DNA from: Gammaproteobacteria bacterium
GTDB lineage: Bacteria > Pseudomonadota > Gammaproteobacteria > UBA6429 > Thiohalophilaceae
Reading direction: 5' to 3'
Assembly: GCA_024641475.1 (NCBI GenBank)
Contig: JAHECZ010000028.1
Coordinates: forward strand, 1 to 33,394
Length of the DNA: 33,394 nucleotides
Positions 1-7,976 of the stretch are shown here, in pieces. The notes beneath the pieces were generated by a model. It had not been told where the DNA came from. It searched no databases and saw only the letters and a list, made by a program, of their open reading frames with translations. How positions within the stretch are numbered: position 1 is the stretch's first letter; the number at the start of each line of letters is the position of its first letter. The position numbers and the translations under genes were made by a program.

Positions 1-309
1 TATCTGACGATCTTTGGACTCGATGAAGTGAAGTGGATGTTCATCAATGCCGTACTGGGGCTGTTTGGCATTTATTGTCAGGTTGGCTGGTTATTATCGG
101 TATTTGGCAAGGACATCGACAATTATCCCTTGTATGTCCACGTGATCCCGTTTTTATATTTCGTGTTTTACTCATTCCTGTTGCGTCATGCGGTGCTGGA
201 TATGTTTGACGTCAAGGAAGATGACACCCGCAAGCGAAAAATCGAGTACGGTTATATCGCTGCCTCGCTGGGCATTAGCGGGGTTTTCTGGGTGCTGGAG
301 AGACTCTAA
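1..309 (+). CDS. Membrane protein, 3' part only (5' end outside the window)
   Basis: The reading frame is open from the first base and ends with TAA at 307-309, so this is probably the C-terminal part of a longer gene. A GTG at 28 could be a start but has no clear ribosome binding site. The visible part holds about three hydrophobic segments: one around 'VLGLFGIYCQVGWLL', one around 'IPFLYFVFYSFLL', and a last one at the C-terminus. A charged loop rich in Asp, Lys and Arg lies between the last two. I do not recognise the family and suggest no function. It is followed convergently, 21 bases later, by a hypothetical gene on the other strand. That it is a membrane protein is fairly sure; the start is not. 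Confidence 0.6.
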   Translation, partial: YLTIFGLDEVKWMFINAVLGLFGIYCQVGWLLSVFGKDIDNYPLYVHVIPFLYFVFYSFLLRHAVLDMFDVKEDDTRKRKIEYGYIAASLGISGVFWVLERL

Positions 310-330
310 GCAAGAATTTATGGTGACGCG

Positions 331-750
331 TTACGCCACTGCATGAGCCTGTTCGGTATTTAATGAGGTGAATAAATGTCGCACCACCGCGTTACATTCG
401 GTTTGTTGCGACGTTAGTGCATTTAATTTTTCACAGACCAAACCTTTCACCACGGACAATTGTTTATGGTTGTGTTGATCGGTAAACAGCGGGAAAAATT
501 CCAGCCACTGTTCGTCCGTGTGTGCTTCGACCCGGGCAATGATGCGGTTGATTTCTTCGATACAGTCGCGGCGCGCGAACAGTGTCAGCATATCGTCTAC
601 CAGGGCATGCGAGCCGTCCGCTAATAATAAATGCCCTGCCGCACTGAACAGTTCCGCCGCTTCGGTGTGCCAGTAATTTCCCATATGCATCAATGGGAAC
701 AGCAGGTTGGCGATGTTTTTAATAACTTGATCATGTTGTTTTGAATTCAT
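331..750 (-). CDS. Hypothetical soluble protein, 139 aa
   Basis: A 139-residue protein with no signal peptide or membrane segment. It is predicted to be mainly helical, with many His, Gln, Leu and Ala residues. It begins 'MNSKQHDQVIKN', and an 'AGHLLLADGSHALVDDML' segment lies near residues 38-55. The ATG at 748-750 is preceded on the minus strand by GAGGTAACC, so a GAGG ribosome binding site sits close to the start. It stands alone: the upstream region (751-1041) is non-coding and the downstream neighbour is convergent. I do not recognise the family. Coding is supported by length, start context and ordinary composition only. Confidence 0.6.
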   Translation of the reverse strand: MNSKQHDQVIKNIANLLFPLMHMGNYWHTEAAELFSAAGHLLLADGSHALVDDMLTLFARRDCIEEINRIIARVEAHTDEQWLEFFPLFTDQHNHKQLSVVKGLVCEKLNALTSQQTECNAVVRHLFTSLNTEQAHAVA

Positions 751-1041
751 GGTTACCTCGCCGCGTCAGTGCATGCTTCGAAACTGATGCATGCCTATCG
801 AGTCTATTAGACATGAGTATAGTCAATCTATAAAGTAGGGATGTTACTACCCGGGTGTGATAGAGTTGGCAATTTGAGAGCTGATTCCGTAATTTCTATA
901 GTGTATTTAGGTAGTCTTACTGCAAAGGCTATGTAAATCCGGCGTATAGGGTAACGATATGAATGTTAGGTCAGTATCGGTACATTAATTAGTAAATTTA
1001 TAACATGGTTGTTAAATATTTCTTCATTGGGTGGGGGTAAC
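751..1041. other. Non-coding divergent spacer
   Basis: About 290 bases separate two divergent genes. The right two thirds are AT-rich and probably hold the promoter of the CPBP-family gene. No ORF of convincing quality, terminator or tRNA was seen. The string GTACATTAATTA occurs here (about 980-991) and again at about 2517-2528 upstream of the lipoprotein gene. This may be chance. Confidence 0.5.
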
Positions 1042-1710
1042 ATGGAGCGATTGATTCGCGCGATTTCTCCCAGGGTTGAGTTCACTATCGTGATACTCAT
1101 TGCCTTCGGGTCATTTATGTTTTCGAGTGTGCTGATGTTTATAAGCCCACGATCAGGAGCACCCATATCTGAGTCGCACCTTATCTCGCTGATTATCTAT
1201 GAACCCATTGCCATGTTAGTTCTCTGGAGATTCCTGTCCTGGCGTGACTGGACTTTTCAACAAGTGGGCTTTGTCCCCTCGATTAAAGATAGTGGTATTG
1301 GCGTGGGTATCTTTGCCGGGACATTTATTGTTCACGCGCTAATATGGGTTATTGCCGGTCACTACATCATTGAGATGGGAGGGCAGGCCAACAAGATCGT
1401 TATGCCGAATTTGAGTGCCAGCACAGTTATAGTTGTATCCATTCTTAATCCAATTTTTGAAGAAGTGTTTGTCTGCGGCTATGTCATTACTGCATTAAAA
1501 AAAGTCCGCAGTATGTCATTTGCGATAAACGTCAGCGTTGGAATACGGCTGACTTATCACCTGTATCAGGGTGTCGTTGGCATTATCGGGATTCTGCCGC
1601 TGGGGATCATCTTTGCCTATTGGTATGCAAAAAAAGGCCGGTGCTGGCCATTGGTAGTGGCGCATGGATTATTTGATTTCATTGGATTGATGATGTACGC
1701 TAAAGTCTGA
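1042..1710 (+). CDS. CPBP-family intramembrane protease homologue with altered EExxxR motif
   Basis: A 222-residue membrane protein with several hydrophobic helices. It has the three conserved blocks of the CPBP (CAAX protease/bacteriocin-processing, Abi) family: 'EEVFVCGYV' at residues 140-148, 'RLTYHLYQG' at 169-177 with His173, and 'HGLFDF' at 208-213. The family cleaves prenylated or other membrane-bound peptides using two Glu and two His residues. The usual motif 1 is EExxxR, but here the Arg position (145) is Cys, encoded by TGC. The start at 1042 is chosen because a GGTGGGGG ribosome binding site lies just upstream; an in-frame ATG at 1009 has none. The substrate is unknown. A MITE-like element begins 34 bases after the stop. 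Confidence 0.8.
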   Translation: MERLIRAISPRVEFTIVILIAFGSFMFSSVLMFISPRSGAPISESHLISLIIYEPIAMLVLWRFLSWRDWTFQQVGFVPSIKDSGIGVGIFAGTFIVHALIWVIAGHYIIEMGGQANKIVMPNLSASTVIVVSILNPIFEEVFVCGYVITALKKVRSMSFAINVSVGIRLTYHLYQGVVGIIGILPLGIIFAYWYAKKGRCWPLVVAHGLFDFIGLMMYAKV

Positions 1711-1743
1711 TCGAAACGGTCGCGGTAAAACCGCAGTCCTAAA

Positions 1744-1865
1744 CTAAATAACTGTTCTCAAATGGTGTCCACTTACTACAAACTGTACGCGAAATAATAA
1801 ATTCCACGTCATGCCGGCGCGCTTCTAGCGCCAATACTGGACACCATTTCGGATTAGTTATTTAG
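1744..1865. mobile_element. MITE-like element, copy A (CTAAATAACTG...CAGTTATTTAG family)
   Basis: A 122-base non-coding element with imperfect terminal inverted repeats. The first 28 bases (1744-1771) match the reverse complement of the last 28 (1838-1865) at 24 positions. It is a close relative of 27390-27513 over its full length, and its right end matches 20729-20785 in inverted orientation. Outer bases read C-TA-AATAACTG at the left and the mirror, TA-G, at the right. This fits a TA duplication at a CTAG target, as known for IS630/Tc1-mariner elements. It encodes no transposase, so it would be moved in trans. Its right tip overlaps the stop codon of the lipoprotein gene. Confidence 0.8.
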
Positions 1866-2506
1866 TGATAGCTAACCGTCAGCACCGGTGCAAATTTGGA
1901 TCGATCGATTCCCGTCGTATCGTCAATTTCAAACAAGCCATAATACGGCACAAAATCCTGCAGGATGCGCAACTGCAGGTCGGACAGGCCTCTTGCCTGT
2001 GCTTCGATCATTAATGAGGTGATATCGATACTGACGTTGTGACCTACATCCGCTGAGGTAATCGGTATTTGTGGGCGTGTGCTTGCCAAGGGTGGTTGGA
2101 CGTTACGGTCATAATCAGACGTGACTAATGTCGGTAATGGATACGAGATGAGATCGATGAGCAGCGGTACGGTTCCTGGACTGGGCAGAACGCTATTAAC
2201 ATAAATATCCAGGTAAGCGGAATCAATCACGGCGCCGTAGGGTACACCGACTGCTCCGCCCAGTGGAAAATCCAGAAAAGCGCGGTACTCCGTTAACGTG
2301 TTCTGATCCACACCGGCAAAAAGACTCTGCGTCCTTCCCTGTAATACGCTAGCTGTGTTTGACGACGTTAGCGAAATCTCGCCATTGAGGGAATGGTCGC
2401 TGAGTATCGACGTGGTGGTAACACTTTGTGGCGCTGTGCCACCGCCGCATGCGGTGAGCAGCAGGCTGGTGATGCCAATCAGTATTATATATAGAGTCCG
2501 TTGCAT
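1862..2506 (-). CDS. Exported lipoprotein, DNRLRE-like domain
   Basis: A 214-residue protein. An N-terminal lipoprotein signal with lipobox 'LLTAC' puts the lipidated Cys at residue 20, followed by 'GGGT'. The body, from about residue 45, resembles the DNRLRE/CBM96-like beta domain: 'EYRAFLDFPLGGA', 'GAVIDSAYLDIYVNS' and 'VSIDITSLMIEAQARG' follow the pattern seen in secreted wall- or matrix-associated proteins. Family assignment is from pattern recall and is moderate. The ATG at 2504-2506 fits the signal peptide. The TAA stop (1862-1864) lies inside the terminal repeat of the adjacent MITE-like element. It is divergent from the PhoD-like phosphatase gene, so both may be exported products expressed from the shared 2507-2673 spacer. 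Confidence 0.7.
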   Translation of the reverse strand: MQRTLYIILIGITSLLLTACGGGTAPQSVTTTSILSDHSLNGEISLTSSNTASVLQGRTQSLFAGVDQNTLTEYRAFLDFPLGGAVGVPYGAVIDSAYLDIYVNSVLPSPGTVPLLIDLISYPLPTLVTSDYDRNVQPPLASTRPQIPITSADVGHNVSIDITSLMIEAQARGLSDLQLRILQDFVPYYGLFEIDDTTGIDRSKFAPVLTVSYH

Positions 2507-2673
2507 TTACGTATCCGTACATTAATTATCGATGATGATGCGATAGTAAAGGCTGAATCTGAATATGGACTGAATTGCCTTGTGTAAACCAATATTTTTG
2601 TTGTCATCGGTCCTTCATTCCACTGTCATTCCTCACCCCTATAGTCAGATGCTCATTTACAAGGAGCATGCTT

Positions 2674-4245
2674 ATGTCTTTATTTGGTAAGAAATCAGTT
2701 AAAGTTTTGCAATTGAGCAGTATGGCGACTGCATGTGCTGCGGCACTGTGCATGTCTGCTGTAACTTGTACATTTGCCGCCCAACCAGTGATGGAGCAGG
2801 GTATTCAAATCGGGGATGTCACATCCGGTAGAGCGACGATCTGGAGTCGTGCTGATCATGCCGCACGGATGTGGGTCGAATACGCCTATAATCCGGAGTT
2901 TTCCAATTCAATGAAAGTACGTGGACCCTATGCGCTGGAGACAACCGACTTCACGGCGCGCCAGGATCTGGTGAATCTACCCGATGGCAGCGATGTCTAC
3001 GTCAAGGTCTGGTTTGAAGATTTATCCAATTCCCGCGAGATGAGTGAACCGGTCACGGGACATTTTCATACCATCGGTAAACATGAAAACATTCGCTTTG
3101 TCTGGGGCGGGGATACTGCCGGGCAAGGTTGGGGAATTAACGAAAGCTTCGGTGGTATGAAAATTTACGAAGCGATGCGGCAAGTGCAACCACAATTTTT
3201 TATTCAGAGTGGTGATAGTATCTATGCCGACGGAATCATCAAACCGGAACAAATGGCCGAGAATGGCCAAGTCTGGACCAACCGCGTAACACCGGCAGTG
3301 AGCAAGGTTGCTGAGACACTCGAGGACTTCCGTGGTCGTTACAAATACAATTTGCTCGATAGCAATCTGCGTCGATTCAATGCCGAAGTGCCCTCCATTT
3401 CACAATGGGATGATCACGAAGTCGTGAATAACTGGTCGGATTCCAAGGATCTGACGAACGACAGTCGCTACACCATCAAGGATATTCCATTGTTGGTGGC
3501 ACATGCTGCCACGGCCTATCATGAATTCGCACCGTCGCGTCCACATGATGCCGAGGAAAGCAATCGTGTCTATCGCAAGATTGCCTATGGCAAATTACTG
3601 GATGTGTTCGTGCTGGACATGCGCAGCTATCGCGGTCCCAATACCGCTAACCTGCAAACCACACCCGGTGCAGAAACTGCCTTTCTGGGCGCAACGCAAG
3701 TGGCCTGGCTGGAAAGCGAGTTGAAAAAATCCGAGGCCGTGTGGAAAGTCATCGCCGCCGACATGCCAATTGGTTTAAACGTCGGTGATGGTGTGGATGC
3801 GCAAGGTATTGCGCGTTGGGAAGCGGTGGCCAATGGCAATGATGGTCCTGCCGCAGGTCGTGAACTGGAAATGGCAAGTCTGCTGAGTTATATCAAGCAT
3901 GCTGACATTAACAACGTGGTGTGGTTAACCGCGGATGTGCATTATGCAGCGGCACATTTTTATGATCCGAAATATGCTGCGACGAAGGATTTTGCGCCAT
4001 TCTGGGAATTTGTTTCCGGACCGCTCAACGCCGGATCATTTGGACCCAACAGTATCGATGGCACGTTCGGACCACAAGTGGTTTTCAGCAAAGCACCCCC
4101 GGCCGGGCAAGCCAATCTGTCACCGTATGCTGGTTTGCAGTTTTTCGGGGAAGTGAATATCGATAAAAGAACCAAAGCCATGACCGTCGATCTCAAGGAT
4201 ATCAATGGTGCTAGCGTGTTTAGTAAAACGTTGAAGGCTGAATAA
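2674..4245 (+). CDS. PhoD-family alkaline phosphatase/phosphodiesterase, exported
   Basis: A 523-residue protein with a signal peptide (about residues 1-36, ending 'TFAA'), an N-terminal fibronectin-like domain ('IQIGDVTSGRATIWSRAD') and a PhoD metallophosphatase domain. Metal-site motifs are visible: 'GGDTAG' at 145-150, 'GDSIYADG' at 180-187, 'WDDHEVVNNW' in the middle, and 'LTADVHYAA' near the C-terminus. Family members release phosphate from phosphomonoesters or phosphodiesters outside the cytoplasm using Fe/Ca. The frame is open upstream to 2575, but 2674 is chosen because AAGGAG lies 7 bases before it; the ATG at 2668 is too close to that site. No Pho box was recognised upstream. Confidence 0.9.
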   Translation: MSLFGKKSVKVLQLSSMATACAAALCMSAVTCTFAAQPVMEQGIQIGDVTSGRATIWSRADHAARMWVEYAYNPEFSNSMKVRGPYALETTDFTARQDLVNLPDGSDVYVKVWFEDLSNSREMSEPVTGHFHTIGKHENIRFVWGGDTAGQGWGINESFGGMKIYEAMRQVQPQFFIQSGDSIYADGIIKPEQMAENGQVWTNRVTPAVSKVAETLEDFRGRYKYNLLDSNLRRFNAEVPSISQWDDHEVVNNWSDSKDLTNDSRYTIKDIPLLVAHAATAYHEFAPSRPHDAEESNRVYRKIAYGKLLDVFVLDMRSYRGPNTANLQTTPGAETAFLGATQVAWLESELKKSEAVWKVIAADMPIGLNVGDGVDAQGIARWEAVANGNDGPAAGRELEMASLLSYIKHADINNVVWLTADVHYAAAHFYDPKYAATKDFAPFWEFVSGPLNAGSFGPNSIDGTFGPQVVFSKAPPAGQANLSPYAGLQFFGEVNIDKRTKAMTVDLKDINGASVFSKTLKAE

Positions 4246-4271
4246 GCTCGTCGCGACCCATGCTGGAATAG

Positions 4272-4302
4272 GAGGGGCCTTTACGTAAGGTAACGGCCCC
4301 TC
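4272..4302. terminator. GC-rich hairpin after the phosphatase gene
   Basis: GAGGGGCC (4272-4279) pairs with GGCCCCTC (4295-4302) across a 15-base loop, 26 bases after the phosphatase stop. There is no good T run on either side, so it may be a pause or mRNA-stability hairpin rather than a strict intrinsic terminator. Confidence 0.5.
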
Positions 4303-4400
4303 GTCCTGGATCACTGATTTCCCGCCAAATTACCTTGTAGTTCACCAGGGATAAGCTATAACTGACTATATTACTTGGTAAATCTGGCCTGGACGAAATA

Positions 4401-5027
4401 ATGAAACTGGAAGCGTTACACCCCTCGGCGGACAATGAGCAAGCCAGAATCAGCGAACTGAAGTATCTTTTGCAGCAGCCTTCATATAAAGATGAACGGC
4501 CGTGCCGGGGTTGTATTAAATCCTGTCCGTGCAGTCAGTCAACATCCTGCACCTGTCTGTGTGATCCGGCCTGCGCACATGCGCCTCTCGCCATGTCTGT
4601 CGAACCCGCCCGATTTCCGATTGAGGGTAAAATTGTTGGCCTGGTGTTTGGCCTGAACAGTTTACGGGTGTTACCACCGTATTGGTCGTGTGAAGGGCAT
4701 CTGTTGCCAAACGGTGACATTCATCGGGTGCCACAGGTCTGGTTTTATTCGCGCTCCAATATCTATCCCAAACTCATCGCAGAATATATTCATAAACTCA
4801 GTATTGATAAAATCATTCGTTACCCTTGGCATGTCTGTCTGGCGTACACCGATAATAATCTGGAAACCGGTTTTAGCATCGAGCCAAACAGCAAGTTTAT
4901 CGAACAACCCGAATTACACATAATGCAGCAGGATGCGCAAATCATCGCAGCGAATATGCTGGTGGGTATCCGCTCGATAGCGCATGACTATATTCACAAA
5001 TATGAATCACGGACGAACAAGAGATAA
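4401..5027 (+). CDS. Hypothetical protein with cysteine-rich N-terminal cluster
   Basis: A 208-residue protein without signal peptide or membrane helices. Residues 35-58 contain eight Cys (35, 38, 42, 44, 50, 52, 54, 58), in CxxC, CPC and CTCLC arrangements typical of a metal or Fe-S site. A further Cys sits at 97 in the short block 'PPYWSCEGH'. The rest looks like an ordinary alpha/beta domain ('KIVGLVFGLNSLRVLPPYW', 'WHVCLAYTD'). The start at 4401 has only a weak GGAC-type ribosome binding site. I do not recognise the family, and a metal-binding role is an inference from Cys spacing only. It lies alone between the phosphatase and esterase genes on the same strand, with spacers of over 100 bases on both sides. 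Confidence 0.7.
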   Translation: MKLEALHPSADNEQARISELKYLLQQPSYKDERPCRGCIKSCPCSQSTSCTCLCDPACAHAPLAMSVEPARFPIEGKIVGLVFGLNSLRVLPPYWSCEGHLLPNGDIHRVPQVWFYSRSNIYPKLIAEYIHKLSIDKIIRYPWHVCLAYTDNNLETGFSIEPNSKFIEQPELHIMQQDAQIIAANMLVGIRSIAHDYIHKYESRTNKR

Positions 5028-5143
5028 TCGCGCGCTCGGTATCGGCCGGGTCATTGCTAAAAAAATAATCGGCAGCTATCCTTTTACAGGCAAAAAGCCT
5101 TCATCTTTGCATCTCCCCGGGAACCTAACGAGGTGTAGCGTTA

Positions 5144-6064
5144 ATGTCATATTTCAATAAACGAGTTTTGGCTGTCGCTCTGACTGGGTTGTTGGCAACG
5201 GGCTGTGTCATCAGCAATGCTGCTGATGAACAACGTCAATTGTTGAAATATAACGGGAGTGAACGCAGCTATCTCATCCATGTGCCGGGTAATCTAGCGA
5301 AGAATAATCAAATGTTACCGTTGGTGATGGTATTACATGGCGGTGGCGGGAATGGCGACAACGCCCAACGGATGACGGGTTTTAGCGCCAAGGCGGATGA
5401 ACAAGGTTTTATCGTTGTCTATCCCAATGGCTCCGGTCGGTTCAACAACAAATTACTGAGCTGGAATGCCGGCCATTGCTGCGCATATGCCATGAAGCAC
5501 AAAATCGATGATGTGGGGTTCATCAATGCACTCATCGACAAACTGATGCAGGAGTATCCGATCGATCCCAGGCGGATCTATGCGACCGGCATGTCCAATG
5601 GCGGGATGATGACGCACCGGCTTGGCATCGAGCTCGCCAACCGCTTCGCGGCGATCGCACCGGTTGTCGCCACCGTCTTTGGCGATGAAGCCAAACCGTC
5701 GCAACCGGTTTCGGTGATCATGTTAAACGGCTTGCTGGATAAATCCGTTCCTAATCAGGGTGGGCAACCCGGTGGTCGTTTCAAAGAGGAATGGGATGGT
5801 ACACCCGCAAAACCGGCAATCGAACAAGCGGCATATTGGGCAAAGGTCAATAACTGTAAGCAACCCGATCAGAAAGATCAGAAGTCCTATACTTTGACAG
5901 CGTATCATTGTCCGTCGGGTCAGGCTGTCGAGTTATATCTCTTCAAGCACAATGGTCATGCCTGGCCGGGCGGCGAGCAGGGCAGTCGGCGTGGTGATAA
6001 ACCTGATGCATCAGTGAATGCAACCGAGCTGATTTGGGATTTTTTCAAAACACATCCGAAATAG
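5144..6064 (+). CDS. Exported lipoprotein esterase of the PHB-depolymerase (LpqC-like) family
   Basis: A 306-residue alpha/beta hydrolase. The lipobox 'LATGC' puts the lipidated Cys at 21, so the enzyme should be membrane-anchored outside the cytoplasm. Family features are the oxyanion-hole segment 'HGGGGNGDN' (65-73), the nucleophile elbow 'GMSNGG' with Ser151, Asp199 in 'GLLDKSVP', and His272 in 'NGHAWPGG'. Close families include secreted poly(3-hydroxybutyrate) depolymerases and feruloyl/acetylxylan esterases; the substrate cannot be told from sequence. The ATG at 5144 is preceded by a GAGGTG ribosome binding site. It ends 4 bases before the convergent diguanylate cyclase gene. The size is normal for the family. 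Confidence 0.88.
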   Translation: MSYFNKRVLAVALTGLLATGCVISNAADEQRQLLKYNGSERSYLIHVPGNLAKNNQMLPLVMVLHGGGGNGDNAQRMTGFSAKADEQGFIVVYPNGSGRFNNKLLSWNAGHCCAYAMKHKIDDVGFINALIDKLMQEYPIDPRRIYATGMSNGGMMTHRLGIELANRFAAIAPVVATVFGDEAKPSQPVSVIMLNGLLDKSVPNQGGQPGGRFKEEWDGTPAKPAIEQAAYWAKVNNCKQPDQKDQKSYTLTAYHCPSGQAVELYLFKHNGHAWPGGEQGSRRGDKPDASVNATELIWDFFKTHPK

Positions 6065-6068
6065 TAAT

Positions 6069-7004
6069 TTACGCCGCCAGTTTCACCCGATTGCGCCCAC
6101 CATGTTTGGCGGCATACAACGCTTCATCCGCACGTTGCAATAGCGCCTTGAAATCAGCATCGCTGGATTGCAGTTCGGCAACCCCCAGACTGGCAGTGAC
6201 TTCGATCAACATGTCACCGGCAAGATAGGGATATTTATTAATGCGCAGTCGTAACCGTTCGGCCAGATACAGCGCGGATTTGCTTGGGGTATCCGGCAAT
6301 AAAATCGCAAATTCCTCGCCACCGATGCGTCCCATCAGATCCGTGCTGCGGATAACTTCCTGACAGGCCTCGGCAAAAATCTGCAACACCTGATCCCCGG
6401 CGGGATGGCCATAGCGATCATTCACCTGCTTGAAGTGATCGATATCCAGCATGATGACGGATAACGGCCGGCTGTAGCGTTTGCTGCGCGCATATTCCTT
6501 TTCGGCCTGTTGGTGGAAGGCAGGGCGATTTAAGGCACCGGTTAGTGAATCGAACAGCGCCAGCGTCGTTAGTTGCCGCTCAATATTCTTGTGACGGGTG
6601 ATGTCGCGGGCGACAAACGCAAAGTGGCTAATCTCGCCGGAGTCGGTACGCAAAGGAGTGACGGACATATCCAGCCAGCGGGTCTGGTTGTCCTTGGTGT
6701 AGTGCAGGATCTCGGTCCGAATGGCTTTGCCTTTTTTCAGATTGGCGCGGATCTTTTTATAGACGGAGATGTCAGTCTCAACACCATTGAAGAGCAGCGG
6801 CGACTGACCTATCAGCTCGGTGGCCAGGTAGCCCATGTGCAGTTCAAAAGCGGAGTTAACATATTCGATGAAGGGGCCGCCTGGTTCGTGGAGGCGGGCG
6901 TCCGTTAGCATCACCAGGTCGGTGGTGCTCTCTATCAGGGTCTTGAAGAGCTGTAGCAGTATGGTTCGTTTCCTCGCTCGTGAGGTTCCAATATGTATCG
7001 GCAA
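6069..7004 (-). CDS. PAS-GGDEF diguanylate cyclase
   Basis: A 311-residue cytosolic protein. A PAS/PAC domain covers roughly residues 16-142 ('LIESTTDLVMLTD' to 'FVARDITRHKNIE'). A GGDEF domain follows, with the active-site loop GGEEF at 228-232 and the allosteric inhibition site RSTD at 219-222, five residues before it. An active enzyme with c-di-GMP product inhibition is therefore expected, made from two GTP and tuned by whatever the PAS domain senses. No EAL domain or membrane helix is present. The only in-frame start near the natural N-terminus is TTG at 7004, with no clear ribosome binding site, so the start is uncertain. The gene is monocistronic. Confidence 0.9.
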   Translation of the reverse strand: MPIHIGTSRARKRTILLQLFKTLIESTTDLVMLTDARLHEPGGPFIEYVNSAFELHMGYLATELIGQSPLLFNGVETDISVYKKIRANLKKGKAIRTEILHYTKDNQTRWLDMSVTPLRTDSGEISHFAFVARDITRHKNIERQLTTLALFDSLTGALNRPAFHQQAEKEYARSKRYSRPLSVIMLDIDHFKQVNDRYGHPAGDQVLQIFAEACQEVIRSTDLMGRIGGEEFAILLPDTPSKSALYLAERLRLRINKYPYLAGDMLIEVTASLGVAELQSSDADFKALLQRADEALYAAKHGGRNRVKLAA

Positions 7005-7172
7005 GTTGCGCGAATACTTAAAAATAATTAAATGGGGGGCGACGAACAGAATTCAATGATCTAATTTTGACGTTGTGCAACAGACTCACGCCAGGTTGGC
7101 GCAATGCCAGATTCTCACCGTCAGAAAGTGCGCTATAGTAGCAACGTCGATTCGATGCAGCAGGGAGGGAGT

Positions 7173-7607
7173 ATGCCGGAGTTCGTCAAACCCGTGAGAG
7201 ATCAGACAACGATTGATGCCGAACACCTGCGCCTGCTGGCGATCTTTCATTTCGTCTCAGCCGGGTTCGCATTACTCGGGTTGTTATTTATCGCCGGGCA
7301 TTTCGCGCTGTTCCATACCTTGTTTGACAACCCCAAGCTGTGGGCGGATTCAAAGCAGGGCCCGCCGCCGCAGGAGTTCTTTACTATCTTCAAGTGGGTG
7401 TACGGCGTGTTTACTGTCTGGTTCCTGGGTTCCGGTATCGCGAATGTTGTGTCGGGATTTTTCCTGCGGGCCAGAAAGCACCGTACCTTCTCTCTGGTCG
7501 TCGCCGGTTTCAATTGCCTGCACATGCCGCTGGGGACAATCCTCGGGGTGTTTACCTTTATCGTATTGCTGCGTGAGTCGGTGCGTGCGAGTTATAGCAG
7601 CGAATAA
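7173..7607 (+). CDS. Small integral membrane protein, unknown function
   Basis: A 144-residue protein with about four hydrophobic segments: 'FHFVSAGFALLGLLFIAGHF', a helix near 'VYGVFTVWFLGSGIANVVSGFF', and two near the C-terminus. A short soluble loop containing 'KQGPPPQEFF' lies between the first two. The frame extends upstream to 7104, but the ATG at 7173 is preferred because GGGAGGGAG lies immediately upstream. It is followed 27 bases later by another small membrane protein and then an exporter, so the three may form an operon. I do not recognise a named family and give no function. Confidence 0.7.
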   Translation: MPEFVKPVRDQTTIDAEHLRLLAIFHFVSAGFALLGLLFIAGHFALFHTLFDNPKLWADSKQGPPPQEFFTIFKWVYGVFTVWFLGSGIANVVSGFFLRARKHRTFSLVVAGFNCLHMPLGTILGVFTFIVLLRESVRASYSSE

Positions 7608-7634
7608 TGATGTGTCACGATCTACTTTGATTGG

Positions 7635-7976
7635 ATGCAGGACATGAGCAATACGACAAGTGAAACGGATTCCATTGCCATCAACGAGGTGCAACTGCTG
7701 TTAGCCGAAAAGCGCACGTCGCTGGCAGTGATGCGTACCGGTATTGCGGTGCTGGCACTGCCGCTATCGGTATTGAGTGTGCTGATTGCTACGTCAAAAT
7801 ATTACGACATTTTGAATGTATTACATTTCCTGGTTCCGCTGGGTTTTTTAAACCTGGTGTTGGTGATGTTTGGCGGCTATTTGATTGTTCGCGCCATCAT
7901 CCAAATGCGGCGCTATGATCGCCTGATTCATGCGCTCAAACTGAAGTACAGTGTGATTGCAGAATTTATTGAATGA
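7635..7976 (+). CDS. DUF202-like small membrane protein
   Basis: A 113-residue protein with a short polar N-terminus and two hydrophobic helices, about residues 34-54 and 64-90. The segment 'LLAEKRTSLAVMRTGIAVL' fits the DUF202 pattern of paired RT motifs before the first helix. No function is known for the family. The start could be 7635 or, equally plausibly, the ATG at 7644, which has GGA eight bases upstream. The final TGA overlaps the ATG of the next gene as ATGA (7973-7976), which suggests translational coupling to the DMT transporter. Confidence 0.7.
   Translation: MQDMSNTTSETDSIAINEVQLLLAEKRTSLAVMRTGIAVLALPLSVLSVLIATSKYYDILNVLHFLVPLGFLNLVLVMFGGYLIVRAIIQMRRYDRLIHALKLKYSVIAEFIE

Noticed and set aside
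1009-1041. Upstream ATG at 1009 as start of the CPBP-family gene
   Set aside because: The extension contains the ribosome binding site of the ATG at 1042 and adds no conserved residues.
980-2528. Shared string GTACATTAATTA upstream of two genes
   Set aside because: Only two AT-rich copies of 12 bases without other similarity; chance is a sufficient explanation, though it is noted in the spacer entry.
4272-4302. Hairpin after the phosphatase gene as a regulatory riboswitch
   Set aside because: A single stem downstream of a stop codon with no conserved riboswitch features; better read as a terminator or stability hairpin.
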